Source of the DNA: Symsagittifera roscoffensis | Taxonomy: Eukaryota; Xenacoelomorpha; Acoela; Convolutidae | DNA: 52,500 bases | NCBI RefSeq assembly: GCF_963678635.1 | Contig: NW_026971232.1 | Coordinates: 1-52,500, forward strand | Direction of reading: 5' to 3' | Part shown: positions 22,184 to 32,564 of the stretch, piece by piece | How the letters are laid out: each line of letters opens with the position of its first letter | Numbering within the stretch: position 1 is the stretch's first letter | Program-made: the position numbers and the translations under genes | Notes under the pieces: model-generated | Databases searched by the model: none | The model's input: only the letters and a program-made list of their open reading frames with translations | What the model was told of the DNA's origin: nothing

Positions 22184-22650
22184 GAACTGAAGCAATGTAA
22201 TACATTTTTAACAAGTGATGAAATGCATTATGTTTTTGTACGATGCAGTATTTGGTTGGTGATTTCGAAGTTCCAGTAGGTTCGGAATAGATTCAGGTAG
22301 ATAGAAAGTAAGAGTATTTATTAAAATTTTATTCGATTGAGTTATAACAAATCTTATCGTGTTCTGATTTTTTTTTTTAACTTTTGCAAAACGGTCTTAA
22401 ATTTTGCTCAAAACCTATTACAATTGACTTACCCTGTACCAAAAAACTAATTGAAATACATTCATTCTACACGTAATTAACCAGTGATAATCAACAATTA
22501 GATAACGCGCGCCGAGTTTTTTGCGAAAAAACTAGACGTTTCACACAAAATCCAAAAAAAAAATGTTTTTCATACAAATCTTTTGCAATCACACAAAGAA
22601 TGAAACGTCCAAAAAATTGTGAAAAAAATTAACAATCAGCGTCTTTTTCA
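22184..22650. repeat. Polymerase 3' flank module, copy 2
   Basis: Same sequence as 10,854-11,340 with scattered changes. It passes directly into the P3 5' flank (aacaatcagcgtcttttt, about 22,630), giving a head-to-tail junction between polymerase units. Confidence 0.7.
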
Positions 22651-22814
22651 AAGGAATTTACGAGGAATATTTCATTCTTTCTTGCAGAGTAACTCTAGAA
22701 TTTTCAATAGTTTTTTATTAGACACTTTCAAAAAACATATTTTTTTAATCAAAGTTAAATGTAGAAACTGCAGAGACCTGATTGGTTGAAAAACTTTATT
22801 GAAAGATCTAGAGT

Positions 22815-22975
22815 CTGGAAAATTGCGTAGCGATGACGCCATTGGCATAAAAAAATTGCGTGGTTGGTGACGTCACTTCTATTTATAGAATGACGTCAAT
22901 ACCATAAAATGAAAATTGCGTCGCCGATCACGCCATTGTTAGTACAAAAGTAATTATTTCATAATCTGTTTAAAT
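22815..22975 (+). promoter_or_regulatory. CRE-array promoter of P3
   Basis: Two perfect TGACGTCA palindromes, 22,868-22,875 and 22,891-22,898, 23 bp apart and separated by cttctatttatagaa. A degenerate third (gatgacgcca) lies near 22,838. The TATA position reads TACAAAA (about 22,943). A GTAAGT donor follows at about 23,059. This is the clearest CRE pair in the window. Confidence 0.7.
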
Positions 22976-23131
22976 CATTAATTTTGTTTGCCAAACAGAA
23001 ATATTTAATTGAATTTAACTGCAAAATTTACAAATCGCTACATCGCGAAAAGAAAAAAGTAAGTATTTCCATTCAATTGGTACTTTAAACTTTTGATTAT
23101 GGAGCATTTCTAAAGTCCGAACTTTTTTGAT

Positions 23132-25370
23132 ATGTCTGCTCTCAACCTAAATGACAAAGTAAAATGTGGACGCTGTTGAATTATGTATTAGAGTATTTTG
23201 TTCACAACTAAAAAGAAAAGAACTACCATGTGGCCAAGAAGCCTGTAACTTCAAGTTCAAAGTAGTCAACGATTTGACCTTCTTGTGAACAAGAACTCGC
23301 TAGTTATTACTCTCTCTAACAACGTGGATAAAGGAACATGGGACAAAACATTGAAAACCTAGTGATACTGTAGCGGACTTGAATATGACTGTGGAGGAAG
23401 AAGGGAAAGATGATGAAAAAATGAAGGAGAACCTAGTGCTTGGTAGTGCTTGAAATGGAAAATATGAGACACTAGTTATTTAACTTCCAAATGTTCAAGT
23501 TAGATACCAAAGTAATCACCGAGAAACTTTGAGAAATCTTGAACAAATTCGGTTCTGCTGCTAAAATCAACATTGAGTATGATGAATATTGATATTTAAA
23601 GCCCATGAAAAAAATTTGTTTGAAAAGTTCCATTTGCTCTGTACTAAAGCAAACTTGAACAATCCAAGAAAAAGTAGAAAAACTTTGTTTTGTAGAAAAT
23701 TTACACAAGAACGTCAAAACACAAATTCATGGAGACTGAAGTTGATTGCTAACGTTATAATTTTTTCTGCGTTGCTGAAAAATATCCCCATGTGTTGTCC
23801 GGACTCTGTCTTACCGAATCTACTTTAAAAAACCATTCTGTTAACTGCCTTCCATCCGACAAAGACAAGAAACCATACACTAATCATCAGCTTTTTTTTT
23901 CAGCACATTTTTCAGCACAATTTTTGCTGCGTTGCTGAAAAATATCCCCATGGGTTGTCCGGACTCTGTCTTACCGAATCTACTTTAAAAAACCATTCTG
24001 GTAACTGCCTTCCATCCGACAAAGACAAGAAAACATACATTAATCATCTGTTTTTTTTCAGCACATGAGACATGTACAACAAAGATCACCATGATCTCGA
24101 CTCTCACACTTTCAGACACTCTATAGATTTTATATCAAAATCTTGTTTTGATCCTAAAAATTTTATTGGAGTTTTTGTAGTAGACTTACCTGTTGTCGAG
24201 GAAATTATGCAAAGAAACATCTTTTTAAACGATTTTAATATGCAAGAAGGTGATTATGTAGGAAAACTGGCTAAACAATGTATTGGAAAATTTGATAAAA
24301 CGATAGGGCTACTGAGATTTAACAATCATATCTTTCATACAAATGACATAAATAGTTTCTTTAAATGCTCCCGATGCCCTAACTGTGACAATCTTTTCCA
24401 CGAATCAGACCACTTTATTCAGCATCTCCTGAGATCCAAGGACAGAGTGAGACATATTTACCCAGAGAACGTGTACGAGCTCAGCGAAACCTTGTTTGAA
24501 AAGCTAAAAGAATTCAACCTTCCAGTTTCTGAAGAAATTGAACTTTTCAACTATCTAACAATTTTTGTCTTTGGTTTGATTTGTGTTCTTACTTAAGAAC
24601 TAAAAGTACAAAAACTACAATCTGGATTGGAAAATATGTCCCAATTTAATTCTCTGTATCATAGATTTTGACTGGTGAATCGATCTTTCTCTACTAAAAA
24701 AGTGGTCCGCAGAACTTGATTATTGATTTTGTTGGCAACCTCGAACTATTGGCTGAAAAACAACTGGAAAAGAGAACAAAATTTCAAGAAATTGAAAAGT
24801 AGCTATCATTGAAAAATGAAAAAAATTTTTGATCAGCAAAACGAACGAGCGGAATTTTATTCAAGTAACAAGTTTGAGTACAAAGACGAATGCCTTGAAG
24901 ATTCGGAAGAAGCAGAAAAGTTAACACAAATCTTGAGAATTCATACAACTGCACTGCAACCAATGTTTGGGAGAAGAAGAGCAAAACTTGTTTTTTCCGA
25001 ATTGCCACCTTATGAAGATTTTTAAATAACCTTAGAAACAAAAATCCTCCAAACAAAGACTTCATCGATTATGAGAAACTGAGAAAAAGTGGTCTTGGCG
25101 AACAGCAAGCAAGGAAAAATCTTCAACTCAAGAATGTGCCTCCATCTATGTTGTTTTTTTTTCTACTTGGGAGAGACTTGGAAGAAAAATTTTTTGAAGT
25201 GTTCAAAGACTTTTTGAAGTGGTACAACAGCAATGATGTTGTTCCAACCCTGGTAGCAATGCAAAAACGATTCAGTTCTAGCATAACAAGGGTATAGATG
25301 TGATGAAACTCTTCCATATTTAGCTAACACATGTCTGCAAAAATCTACCAGCTGCAAGTTTTACCCAATT
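23132..25370 (+). pseudogene. DNA polymerase B remnant, P3 (3'-truncated)
   Basis: Starts with ATG at 23,132 (MSALNLNDKVKCGRC). The longest open piece in the family, 24,072-24,596 (174 codons), covers the CSRCPNCDNLFHESDHF finger and reaches the exonuclease I site, which reads FVFG. Downstream it keeps linker sequence that P1 and P2 lack: SELPPYEDF (about 25,000), DFLKWYNSNDVVPTL (about 25,210) and ANTCLQKST (about 25,325). It stops before motif A, and the palindrome begins there. An internal 160-bp tandem duplication lies at 23,757-24,062. It diverges more from P1 and P2 than they do from each other. Confidence 0.8.
23757..24062. repeat. 160-bp tandem duplication inside P3
   Basis: The phrase gttgctgaaaaatatcccca occurs at 23,771 and 23,931, with the same following sequence through the Cys-rich segment to the ttttttttcagcacat phrase. 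P1 and P2 have a single copy here, so the duplication is private to P3. Confidence 0.85.
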
Positions 25371-25614
25371 TGCTAATTGTTTTTAGTCCGACAACTCTAT
25401 TTTGGACAACAAAAACGCCTAAAAAAATTGTGAAAAAAGATCAAATCTCCTTCTATTTTGTCAAATAGAAACTCACACGGAATATTTTTTCAAGTCTTTT
25501 TATAATTGACATTCTTCAAAAAATGATTGTTTTTATCCACAACTTTGTCTAGAAACTGCTTTGTTCTGAATGTTTGAATTTTTTTCTGGAAAATCTTGAA
25601 TTTTCAAAGGAATG

Positions 25615-25810
25615 AGGTAGTCGATGCGATGACGCCGTTACCGCTATTTAAAGAATGACTTCTATTTAAAGAATGAAGTCACTACCATAAAAGGAATCTT
25701 GCGTAAGCTGTTACGTCACTTCTATTCGAAGAAAGATGTCGTGACTATAAAAGGATAACTGCGTTGGCGATAACCACATTGTTAGTATAAACACGCCTAT
25801 ACTTTATTTA
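25615..25810 (+). promoter_or_regulatory. CRE/TATA promoter, left palindrome arm
   Basis: Three imperfect repeats of the promoter unit (tgcgTGACGcc, cttctatttaaagaatga, TTACGTCA at 25,711-25,718, ccataaaagga) end in TATAAACA at about 25,787. No polymerase start follows. After the 5' UTR the sequence switches at about 25,905 to the hub (gtagatgttgaggctgatca), so this promoter has been cut off from its gene. Confidence 0.6.
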
Positions 25811-26483
25811 TCTTTAATTAGGTTAAATCTTAATTTTTGTTTGCCAATCATTCAAATGAATTTTACATCAAACTTTAGAATGCGTTACTTCGCGAAAAGA
25901 AAAATGACAGTAGTAGATGTTGAGGCTGATCAGGGGGGAAGTTGGTGACCCCCATATAACAAGATAGGGAATAGAACATCCGATCAACAAGCTATGAATT
26001 ACCAATGGGAGTAGAATCTACAGAGTGTTAGGACAGGCAATATAATATCAATTTTAAGTTTGTGTGATGGTAAAAGAATTGTATGAAAAACGATTTTTGT
26101 TTTGGATTTTGTGTCAAGATGTCTAGTTTTCACGCAAATTCTCGGCGTTATCTAATTGTGGAGTATCACTGGTTAATTACGTGTAGATTGTAAAAATAAA
26201 GTCTTCCAATTAGTTTTTTGGTACATGGTAAATCAAAGGTAGGAGTTTTTGAGCAAATTTTGAGACTGTTTTTCAAAAAGTAAAAAGTAAAAAAAAAATT
26301 AAAACACGATAACATTTGTTATAACCCTCTCGAATAATATTTTAAAAGATACTCTCACTTTCTATCTACCTTAATCTATTCTGAAACCTGCTGGAACTTC
26401 GAAAACACCAACAAAATAATGCATCGTACAAAAACTTAATACATTTCTTCACTTGTTGAAAACTTACTACATTGCATCAGTTC

Positions 26484-27910
26484 TTATAATTTCAATGTTT
26501 TTGTATGAACTCCGTCATCTTGAAATTGTCTCTTTGGATAAAAAAACTAAATCATTTCCCTTTCGCTCATATGAGATCACCATATGATTTATAGTTCTGA
26601 ATCCTATATTCGTAGATGTAAGGTTGATTGCTTCGAGCACTCTCCTGAATTGTGACATGGGTCTATCTCCAGAAACTTCGAGAACTCGTTTGTTTAATCA
26701 TTTGCTGCTAATTTTGAATTTATCTGACTTGTTATCATATCAGCAATAAATTTTGCTATGTAAACATAGCTTTTCTGTGCACCTAAGTGCCACTTTGGAA
26801 AGTCCCAGCTCACGTTCATGAAGATTTTTATGGATACTGCAACACGTTCGAGGAAATAAATTAGATTTTGCGTCTGCCGTTAAAGATTCATATTTGATTA
26901 CATCTCAGAACTTGTCAAATAAATTATAAAAAGATTTCAACATTCTCAGTTTTGCATACTAAAGTGTGAAAAAGCCAAAAATGATGGGTTCTCCGTGCTC
27001 AGTGGTTGATTGCAACAACTCCACCTCATACAAATCTTTTTCAACTGTATTTAATTTTTTAAACGATGGCTCATTGATTGCTTTAAGGGTTTTTTCATCG
27101 TTAGGTATTTTAAGAATGCATGTCTGGATCTATCCATGATCTGATTTGCAAACGCGAAGTTGCCTGAAAGCTTCAAAATGTCTGCTACAACTCCTGACAA
27201 AGGGTTTTCATATCGCTGTCTTCTCGCATCAAGCATTGATTGAACAAATTTCTGAGATATTTCCGAGGAGAATATTGAAGATAACGGTATTCTTTTGTGC
27301 ATTGCAATCCAAGTTTCAAATAAAAGTTGAACAGAGGAGTTATAATTGCTCCAATTTCTAGCAGGAAACTACATATCAGCATTATTTGTGAATGTTTTAA
27401 CATTTCGTTCTCGATTGCATATCTTTTCATGTATTTTTCAATGTCGTTTCTTCTAGCCTCAGTATTTTGAAAATTGGAAGAAAAAAAATGGCAAGTTTTT
27501 ATTTCAGTTCTTCTGGAACAACTGAATTGCACTGAACATAGCCAAAAAGGGAATCATCTTATATTTTTCCAAGAAGAGAGTCTGTATAAAGATGTCTTTT
27601 GTAAGGAAATTGATATTGGTTCTGACATGATTTTTGATATTGTCATTGGTTTTGAAACTTTCCCACCAGTCACACTTCAACTTTGTATCCTTTCTTTTTT
27701 ATGTATTCCCATCTCATAGGATCCATCGCTCCCTTCTTATTTCCTCGTTCAATAACCTGATCTGTTAGCGATGGGCGAGCAGAAACAGGAACAGAAGTGA
27801 AAGTAGCATCCCATTGCTTCGCGAACACTATTTTACAGTAATCACAATAACCGTCCACATTAAAACATTCAATTTTCTTCTGTTTTCGAGAAGTTAAAAA
27901 GCTCTCAACT
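26484..27910 (-). pseudogene. DNA polymerase B C-terminal remnant, P4
   Basis: Minus-strand copy entering just upstream of NVDGYCDYCKIVFAKQWDA (27,670-27,858). It continues through KRYAIENEMLKHSQIML (about 27,400) and the motif B region LKLSGNFAFANQIMDRSRH (about 27,120-27,180) to a stop at 26,484. The NSxYG of motif B is again replaced, and motif C is again absent between the FFHKF-type block and FPRTCC-type block. Open segments of 62, 115 and 83 codons remain. Confidence 0.8.
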
Positions 27911-28821
27911 TTGCAATCGAGAACAATTTGTTAAAACATTTACAAAGAATGCTAATATCTATTTTCAGGCTAGAAAATGGAACAGTTATAAGTCGTCTTT
28001 TCCACTTTTATTTGCCACAAAGTTTACCGTTTTGTTCAATATTCTCTTCGGAATTGTATCAAACACTTGTTCAATCAACGGTTGAGGCGAGAAGAGAGGG
28101 AGATGAAAACTCATTGTTAGGAGTTGTAGTAGAAACTTTGAAGCTGTAGGCAACTTCGCGTTTTGATATCAGATCATCGAAAGATCCAGACTTATACTCA
28201 CAAGATACCTAACGATGAAAAAAAAATTCATGAATCAATCAATGAGCCATTGTTCAAAAATTAAATACAGTTGAAAAAGATTTGTGTGAGGTGGAGTTAT
28301 TTAAATCGACCATTGAGCACTGAGAACCCATCATTGTTGGCTTTTTCATACTTCAGTATGCAAAGCTGAGAATTTTTGTCACAGCTTGCTCAACATGTTC
28401 TGAGATGTAAAAAAAATGACTCTTAAAAGCAGACGCAAAGTCTAATTTCTTCCTCGAACGTGTTAAAGTATCCATAAAAAGCTTGATAAGCGGGAGCTGG
28501 GACTTTTCAAAGTGGTTTTTAGACGCACAGAAATGCTTCGTTTACATAGCAAAAATTATTGCTGCTATGACAACAAGTCAGATGAATTCAAATTTAGCAG
28601 CGAAGGATTAAACAAACGAGTTCTCGAAGACTCTGGAAATATACCCATGTCACAAAATAGGAGAGTGCTCGATGAAGCAATCAACCTAACATCTACATAT
28701 ATAATATTCATAACTATAATTCATATGGTGGCCTCATATGAGTAAACAAAGAAATGATTTTGTAGTTTTTATCCAAAAACAGTCAAGTTGATGGAATTCA
28801 TACAAAAATATCCACTTATAA
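27911..28821 (+). pseudogene. DNA polymerase B C-terminal remnant, P5
   Basis: Plus-strand copy beginning at TTGCAATCGAGAAC. It keeps LLGVVVETLKL, a broken motif B zone with IIERSR (about 28,165), and an open stretch 28,512-28,745 (77 codons: YCCYDNKSDEFKFSSEGLN, RRVLDEAINLTSTY). Its stop is at 28,821. It faces P4 across the palindrome centre. Motif C is missing in the same position as in the other copies. Confidence 0.8.
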
Positions 28822-29240
28822 GAACTGTTGAATATAATAAGTTTTCAACAAATGATGAAAGGTATTAAATTTTTGTACGATGCTGTATTTTGACGGTGTT
28901 TTTGAAATTCCAACAGGTTTCAGATTAGATTCAGGTAGAAAGAATTTGAAAGTATCTATCAAACTGTTATTCGATCGAGCTATAGCAAATATTATCTTGT
29001 TTCGATTTTTTTTTGAAAAACAGTGCAAAAATTTGCTCAAAAATTCTTACCCTGTACCAAAATACTAAATGAAAGATATTTATACAATCTACACATAATT
29101 AACCAGTGATACTCCACAATTAGATAACGCCCACCGAGAATTTTGGGAAAAAACTAGACATTTCGAAACAAAATCCAAAACAAAACTCGTTTTTCATACA
29201 ATTCTTTTACCAACACAGAAACCATAAAAAATACTGTTGA
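28822..29240. repeat. Polymerase 3' flank module, palindrome right arm
   Basis: Same flank as 10,854-11,340 (accagtgatactccacaatt, ccctgtaccaaaatactaaa). The left arm holds the inverted counterpart at 26,050-26,483. It continues into the hub sequence at 29,240-29,345. Confidence 0.65.
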
Positions 29241-29350
29241 TAATCCCTATCTCAATACCCTGTAGATTCTATTCCCAATGGTAATTCATAGCTTAGTGAC
29301 CGGATGTTCTATTAACCATCTCTCCCCTGATCAGCCTCAACATCTACTAC
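29225..29350 (-). repeat. 110-bp hub sequence (one of five)
   Basis: On the minus strand it reads agatgttgaggctgatcagg, then ttcggtcac-type phrases and aattaccattgggaatagaa. Other copies are at 25,917-26,040 (+), 31,290-31,415 (-), 35,935-36,060 (-) and, degenerate, 43,240-43,390 (-). Four of them lie exactly between the polymerase 5' UTR and another sequence. An ATG inside starts a short frame, MLRLIRGEVGDP, that is similar in four copies. Confidence 0.6.
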
Positions 29351-29489
29351 TGTCTTTTTTCTTTTTGCTAAGTAACGAACTGTGAAGTTTGAAGTAAAAT
29401 TCAATTGAATCTTTCTGATTGGCAAACAAAAACAAAGATTTAACCTAATTAATGGTAAGTAATAGATAAAGCATATTTATACTAACAAT

Positions 29490-29690
29490 GGGGTCATCGC
29501 CTACGCAGTTATCCTTTTATGATCTTGACATCATTCTTTGAATAGAAGTGACGTAACAGCTTACGCAACATTCCATATTATGCTATTGACTTCGTTCTTT
29601 AAAAAGAAGTGACGTCAACAACCACTCACTCTTTTTTTGGTAATGACGTCATCGACTACCTCATTCTTTCGAAAAATCTTGATTTTCCAG
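29490..29690 (-). promoter_or_regulatory. CRE/TATA promoter, right palindrome arm
   Basis: On the minus strand: TGACGTCA at 29,644-29,651 and 29,610-29,617, TTACGTCA at 29,549-29,556, and TATAAA near 29,480. Three tandem promoter units with cttctatt and gcgtaagc spacers can be read. It is the reverse-complement partner of 25,615-25,810. Confidence 0.65.
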
Positions 29691-30254
29691 AAAAAATTCG
29701 AATAATCAGAACAAAGCAGTTTCTAGACAAAGTTGTCGATAAAAGCGATCATTTTTTGAAGCATGTCCAATATCAAAATTTTGAAAAATTTTTTCATAAG
29801 ATCTTCTTTTTGACGAAACATATGTAGATTCGAACTTTTTTCACAGTTTTTTAGGCGTTATTGTTGTCCGAAAAAGAACTGTTTGACTAAAAAAAGGTCT
29901 AATCTGAAAAAACTACTCAGTGAAATGGTTCACTTTTGATTTACATTTTGAATATCAAAGATGAATGTTGTATGAGATAAATTTTCAGCTACACCTGAAT
30001 CCGAGTTACACCTGACTAGAAAAAAAGTTTTTTTTTTATGTTGGTAAACTTGAAAATAATGAATAATTTGTGTGATAAAATTTCATTTATTGTTTCTAAT
30101 CACTTTCCCATTCCCAAGTTTGTCAAAATTCCCCAGCAACATTCAAATTTCAAAGTTCAAAAACTTGCATGGTAAGATTTGGAATGAAAATTCCAGACAT
30201 TTTCTTTGAAAATTTCATTCACATTAAGCTATCTTCTCAAATCTACATCAAAAT
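29691..30254. repeat. Outer flank repeat (also 31,720-32,290 and 36,147-36,480)
   Basis: Contains gttcacttttgat, ttacacctgactagaaaa and tcttctcaaatctacatc, found again at 31,965-32,290 and 36,147-36,480. No coding content. It joins the palindrome arm to the 4.4-kb tandem block. Confidence 0.6.
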
Positions 30255-30815
30255 CTAATAACTTCACTATCTACTCAAAAATCTGCAATTTCGCATTAAT
30301 TACATGAAAAAAACTCAATTTACGTGATGAGAAAAATTACAGAGATGCTTTTTTACTGAATTTGTTTCTTTTGTTAATTATATTGATAATAATTCTTATT
30401 TTGACAGCAATTACTTTTTGGTCTTTTGTTTTTGCGATTGCTCTTGTGTATATTTCTATTAGTTTGGAAGTTTTATGACCTTTACGGGATACGACAATTA
30501 AAACAAAAGACAATTTTTTTGTTATTAGAAACGAAAATGTGTAAAATGTAGCTAAATATGAATTTCGTTTCCGAGTTGGACCGACTTTTGAAAAGAAATT
30601 CTACAAAAGGAAGATGAAATCTGATTGGTTACGACCAAAATCCAAATAAGGAAAACCAATTCTGATTGGTTAAACCCACAGAATCAAATTGGATTGCCTC
30701 CATCTCTTAAAAATCGACTTGTTTTCAAAGTAACTGGCGTCCTCCAGTACCTCTTTTCTCAACTCTAAATACTTTAATTTCAAATTAACTATTGTCAAGT
30801 ACTCAACTTTTTGTA

Positions 30816-31260
30816 CTACGTATAACAACAGCAACTTTTTGTACTACGTATAATTTTCGCCTGATCTAGTACAAATTCAAGGGCGGGAAACATTCTCCGA
30901 AGTTTTTCTGGCACAAATAGACGTCCCAGTCCAAGTCTGACACATAGTGGAGGTGATATGAAGGGATTACAACGAGCCTCATTTGACACATATTTAATAT
31001 CACATGGAACAAATTTAAAACCATGCAATTGATGGAGGGCGTGTTTAAGCATGTCAGGATGAAGCACCCCCAAGATCCCTGACTCTAGATATGGCCGAGG
31101 GTTTCCTCTTTCTTTGGGTGGAAGAGGGATATGTGAAGAACCCAATTACCATCGAACCCAATGAGTGATTCTCTGAAGCAAGAACTCTAGTCAGCGAACC
31201 ACGAAGACAATCAACAGCCATGGATGGATGAACAATTCTTTTACCATCAAAAAAAAACAA
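30816..31260 (-). pseudogene. Unidentified ORF behind a polymerase-type promoter (unit 1)
   Basis: Two overlapping minus-strand frames, 31,054-31,260 (FDGKRIVHPSMAVDCLRGSL) and 30,816-31,145 (HPDMLKHALHQLHGFKFV, then GLGRLFVPEKLRRMFPALEF), read as one protein broken by a frameshift near 31,130. The second reads well as a folded protein. I do not recognise the family. About 180 bp upstream lie the hub and, further back, the CRE promoter at 31,520-31,715 in the same orientation, so it could once have been expressed from that promoter. A copy in unit 2 is more decayed. Confidence 0.45.
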
Positions 31261-31519
31261 AAAAGTACCTATGATTTTTCTTATCCTAATACATTCTCGA
31301 CTATATTCCCAATGCTAGTACATAGCTTGGTGACCGAATGTTCTATTCACTGTCCTAAAACCTGGGGGTCACCAACCTCCACCCTGATCAGCCTCAACAT
31401 CTTCAATCGTCTTTTTTTCTTCTCGGGAAGTAGCGAATTGTAAAGTTTGAAGTATCACTCAATTGAATCTTTCTGATTGGCAAACAAAATTGAAGATTTA
31501 ACCCTATAAAAAAAACGTT

Positions 31520-31715
31520 TTTGTACTAACAATGATGTCAGCGCCTACGCAGTTATCTCCTTATGGTCACGACATCATTCTTTGAATAGTTGTGACGTAA
31601 CTGCCTACGCAGCATTCTTTTTATGGTAGTGATGTCTTTCTTTAAATAAAAGTTAGGTCAACACCCATGCAGTTTTTTCTTTTACGGAATTGACGTCATC
31701 TACTATCTCTTTCCT
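31520..31715 (-). promoter_or_regulatory. CRE promoter on minus strand (unit 1)
   Basis: TGACGTCA at 31,691-31,698, TTACGTCA at 31,593-31,600 and ATGACATC-type variants, with gcgtaggc spacers, read towards the ORF at 31,260. The TATA position is altered (TACAAAAA). The downstream 5' UTR matches the polymerase leader (ttgtttgccaatcagaaaga) up to the hub. Confidence 0.6.
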
Positions 31716-32564
31716 TCAAAGATTTTCCAGAAAAAAAATTTCAAACATTCAGAACAAAGCAGTTTCTAGACAAATTTGTGGAAAAAAAACAATCATTTTC
31801 TGAAATAAGTCAATTATCAAAACGATTTGAAAAAATAATCCGTGTGATTTCCTTTTTAACAAAAAAAGATGTGGATTTGATTTTTGTTCACAAATTCATA
31901 GGCGTTTTTATTGTCCAAAATAGAACTGTCCGACTAAAAAGTTCTATTCTGGGAAGTTTACTCAATCACAGGGTTCACTTTTGATGCACATATTGAATAT
32001 CAAAGCTATAAATTTACTGCCGAGTTACACCTGACTAGAAAAGAAACTTTATTTGTTCTGGCAAACTTGAAAATAATAAATAATTTGTATGATAAAATTT
32101 CATAGATTATTTTTATTGCCTATCCCATTCCCAAGTTTGCCAAAAATCTCCCGCAAGGTTCGAATTTTTAAAGATCAAAATATTGCATGGAAAGATTTAG
32201 AATGAAATTTTCAGAGATTTGTTTTGAAAAATTCATAAATTTTGAGCGAATCTATTCATTCATCTTCTCAAATCTACATCAAAACTAAAGAACTTCACTA
32301 TCTACTCAAAAATCAGCCATTCCGCATTGATTCCATGCAATAAACTCAATTACCGTGATGAGAAAACTTACATAGAGGCTACTTTTTTATAAAATTTGTT
32401 ACTTTTATTTGTTTATACAGTATATCCAGAGAAAATTTCTAACACAAAATTTCTCAAAGATTTACTTAATATTTTGCTATCGTTTGATAACTTAGGTTAA
32501 TTTATATGAAATTTCCTTCTAAAAATTCCTCCTAAAAATTTATATAAAATTTCCTCAAATTTCA

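Larger units (their letters stand above)
11961..22650. repeat. Segmental duplication, copy B
   Basis: Second copy of the 12-kb block described for copy A. Compared with copy A it lacks about 120 bp and about 385 bp at the 14,740-14,790 junctions, removing the 94-aa ORF. It keeps longer open frames in the acidic protein and a complete hydrophobic micro-ORF. It ends where P3's 5' flank begins, so polymerase units P2 and P3 abut head-to-tail. Confidence 0.9.
25390..29890. repeat. 4.5-kb imperfect palindrome (inverted repeat)
   Basis: The left arm, about 25,390-27,415, and right arm, about 27,917-29,890, are reverse complements. Each contains, from outside in, a flank with aacgcctaaaaaa, a CRE/TATA promoter, the 110-bp 'hub' sequence (gatgttgaggctgatcagg), the polymerase 3' flank and the polymerase C-terminal half. 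A 495-bp unpaired segment, 27,416-27,910, extends P4 further upstream. The switch from minus- to plus-strand polymerase sequence falls at TTGCAA (27,911-27,916), itself a palindrome present at both parental positions. Confidence 0.85.

Noticed and set aside
6591-22650. A complete Polinton/Maverick element
   Set aside because: No integrase, packaging ATPase, protease or capsid gene could be recognised and no terminal inverted repeats with target duplications were found, so only the polymerase affiliation is claimed.
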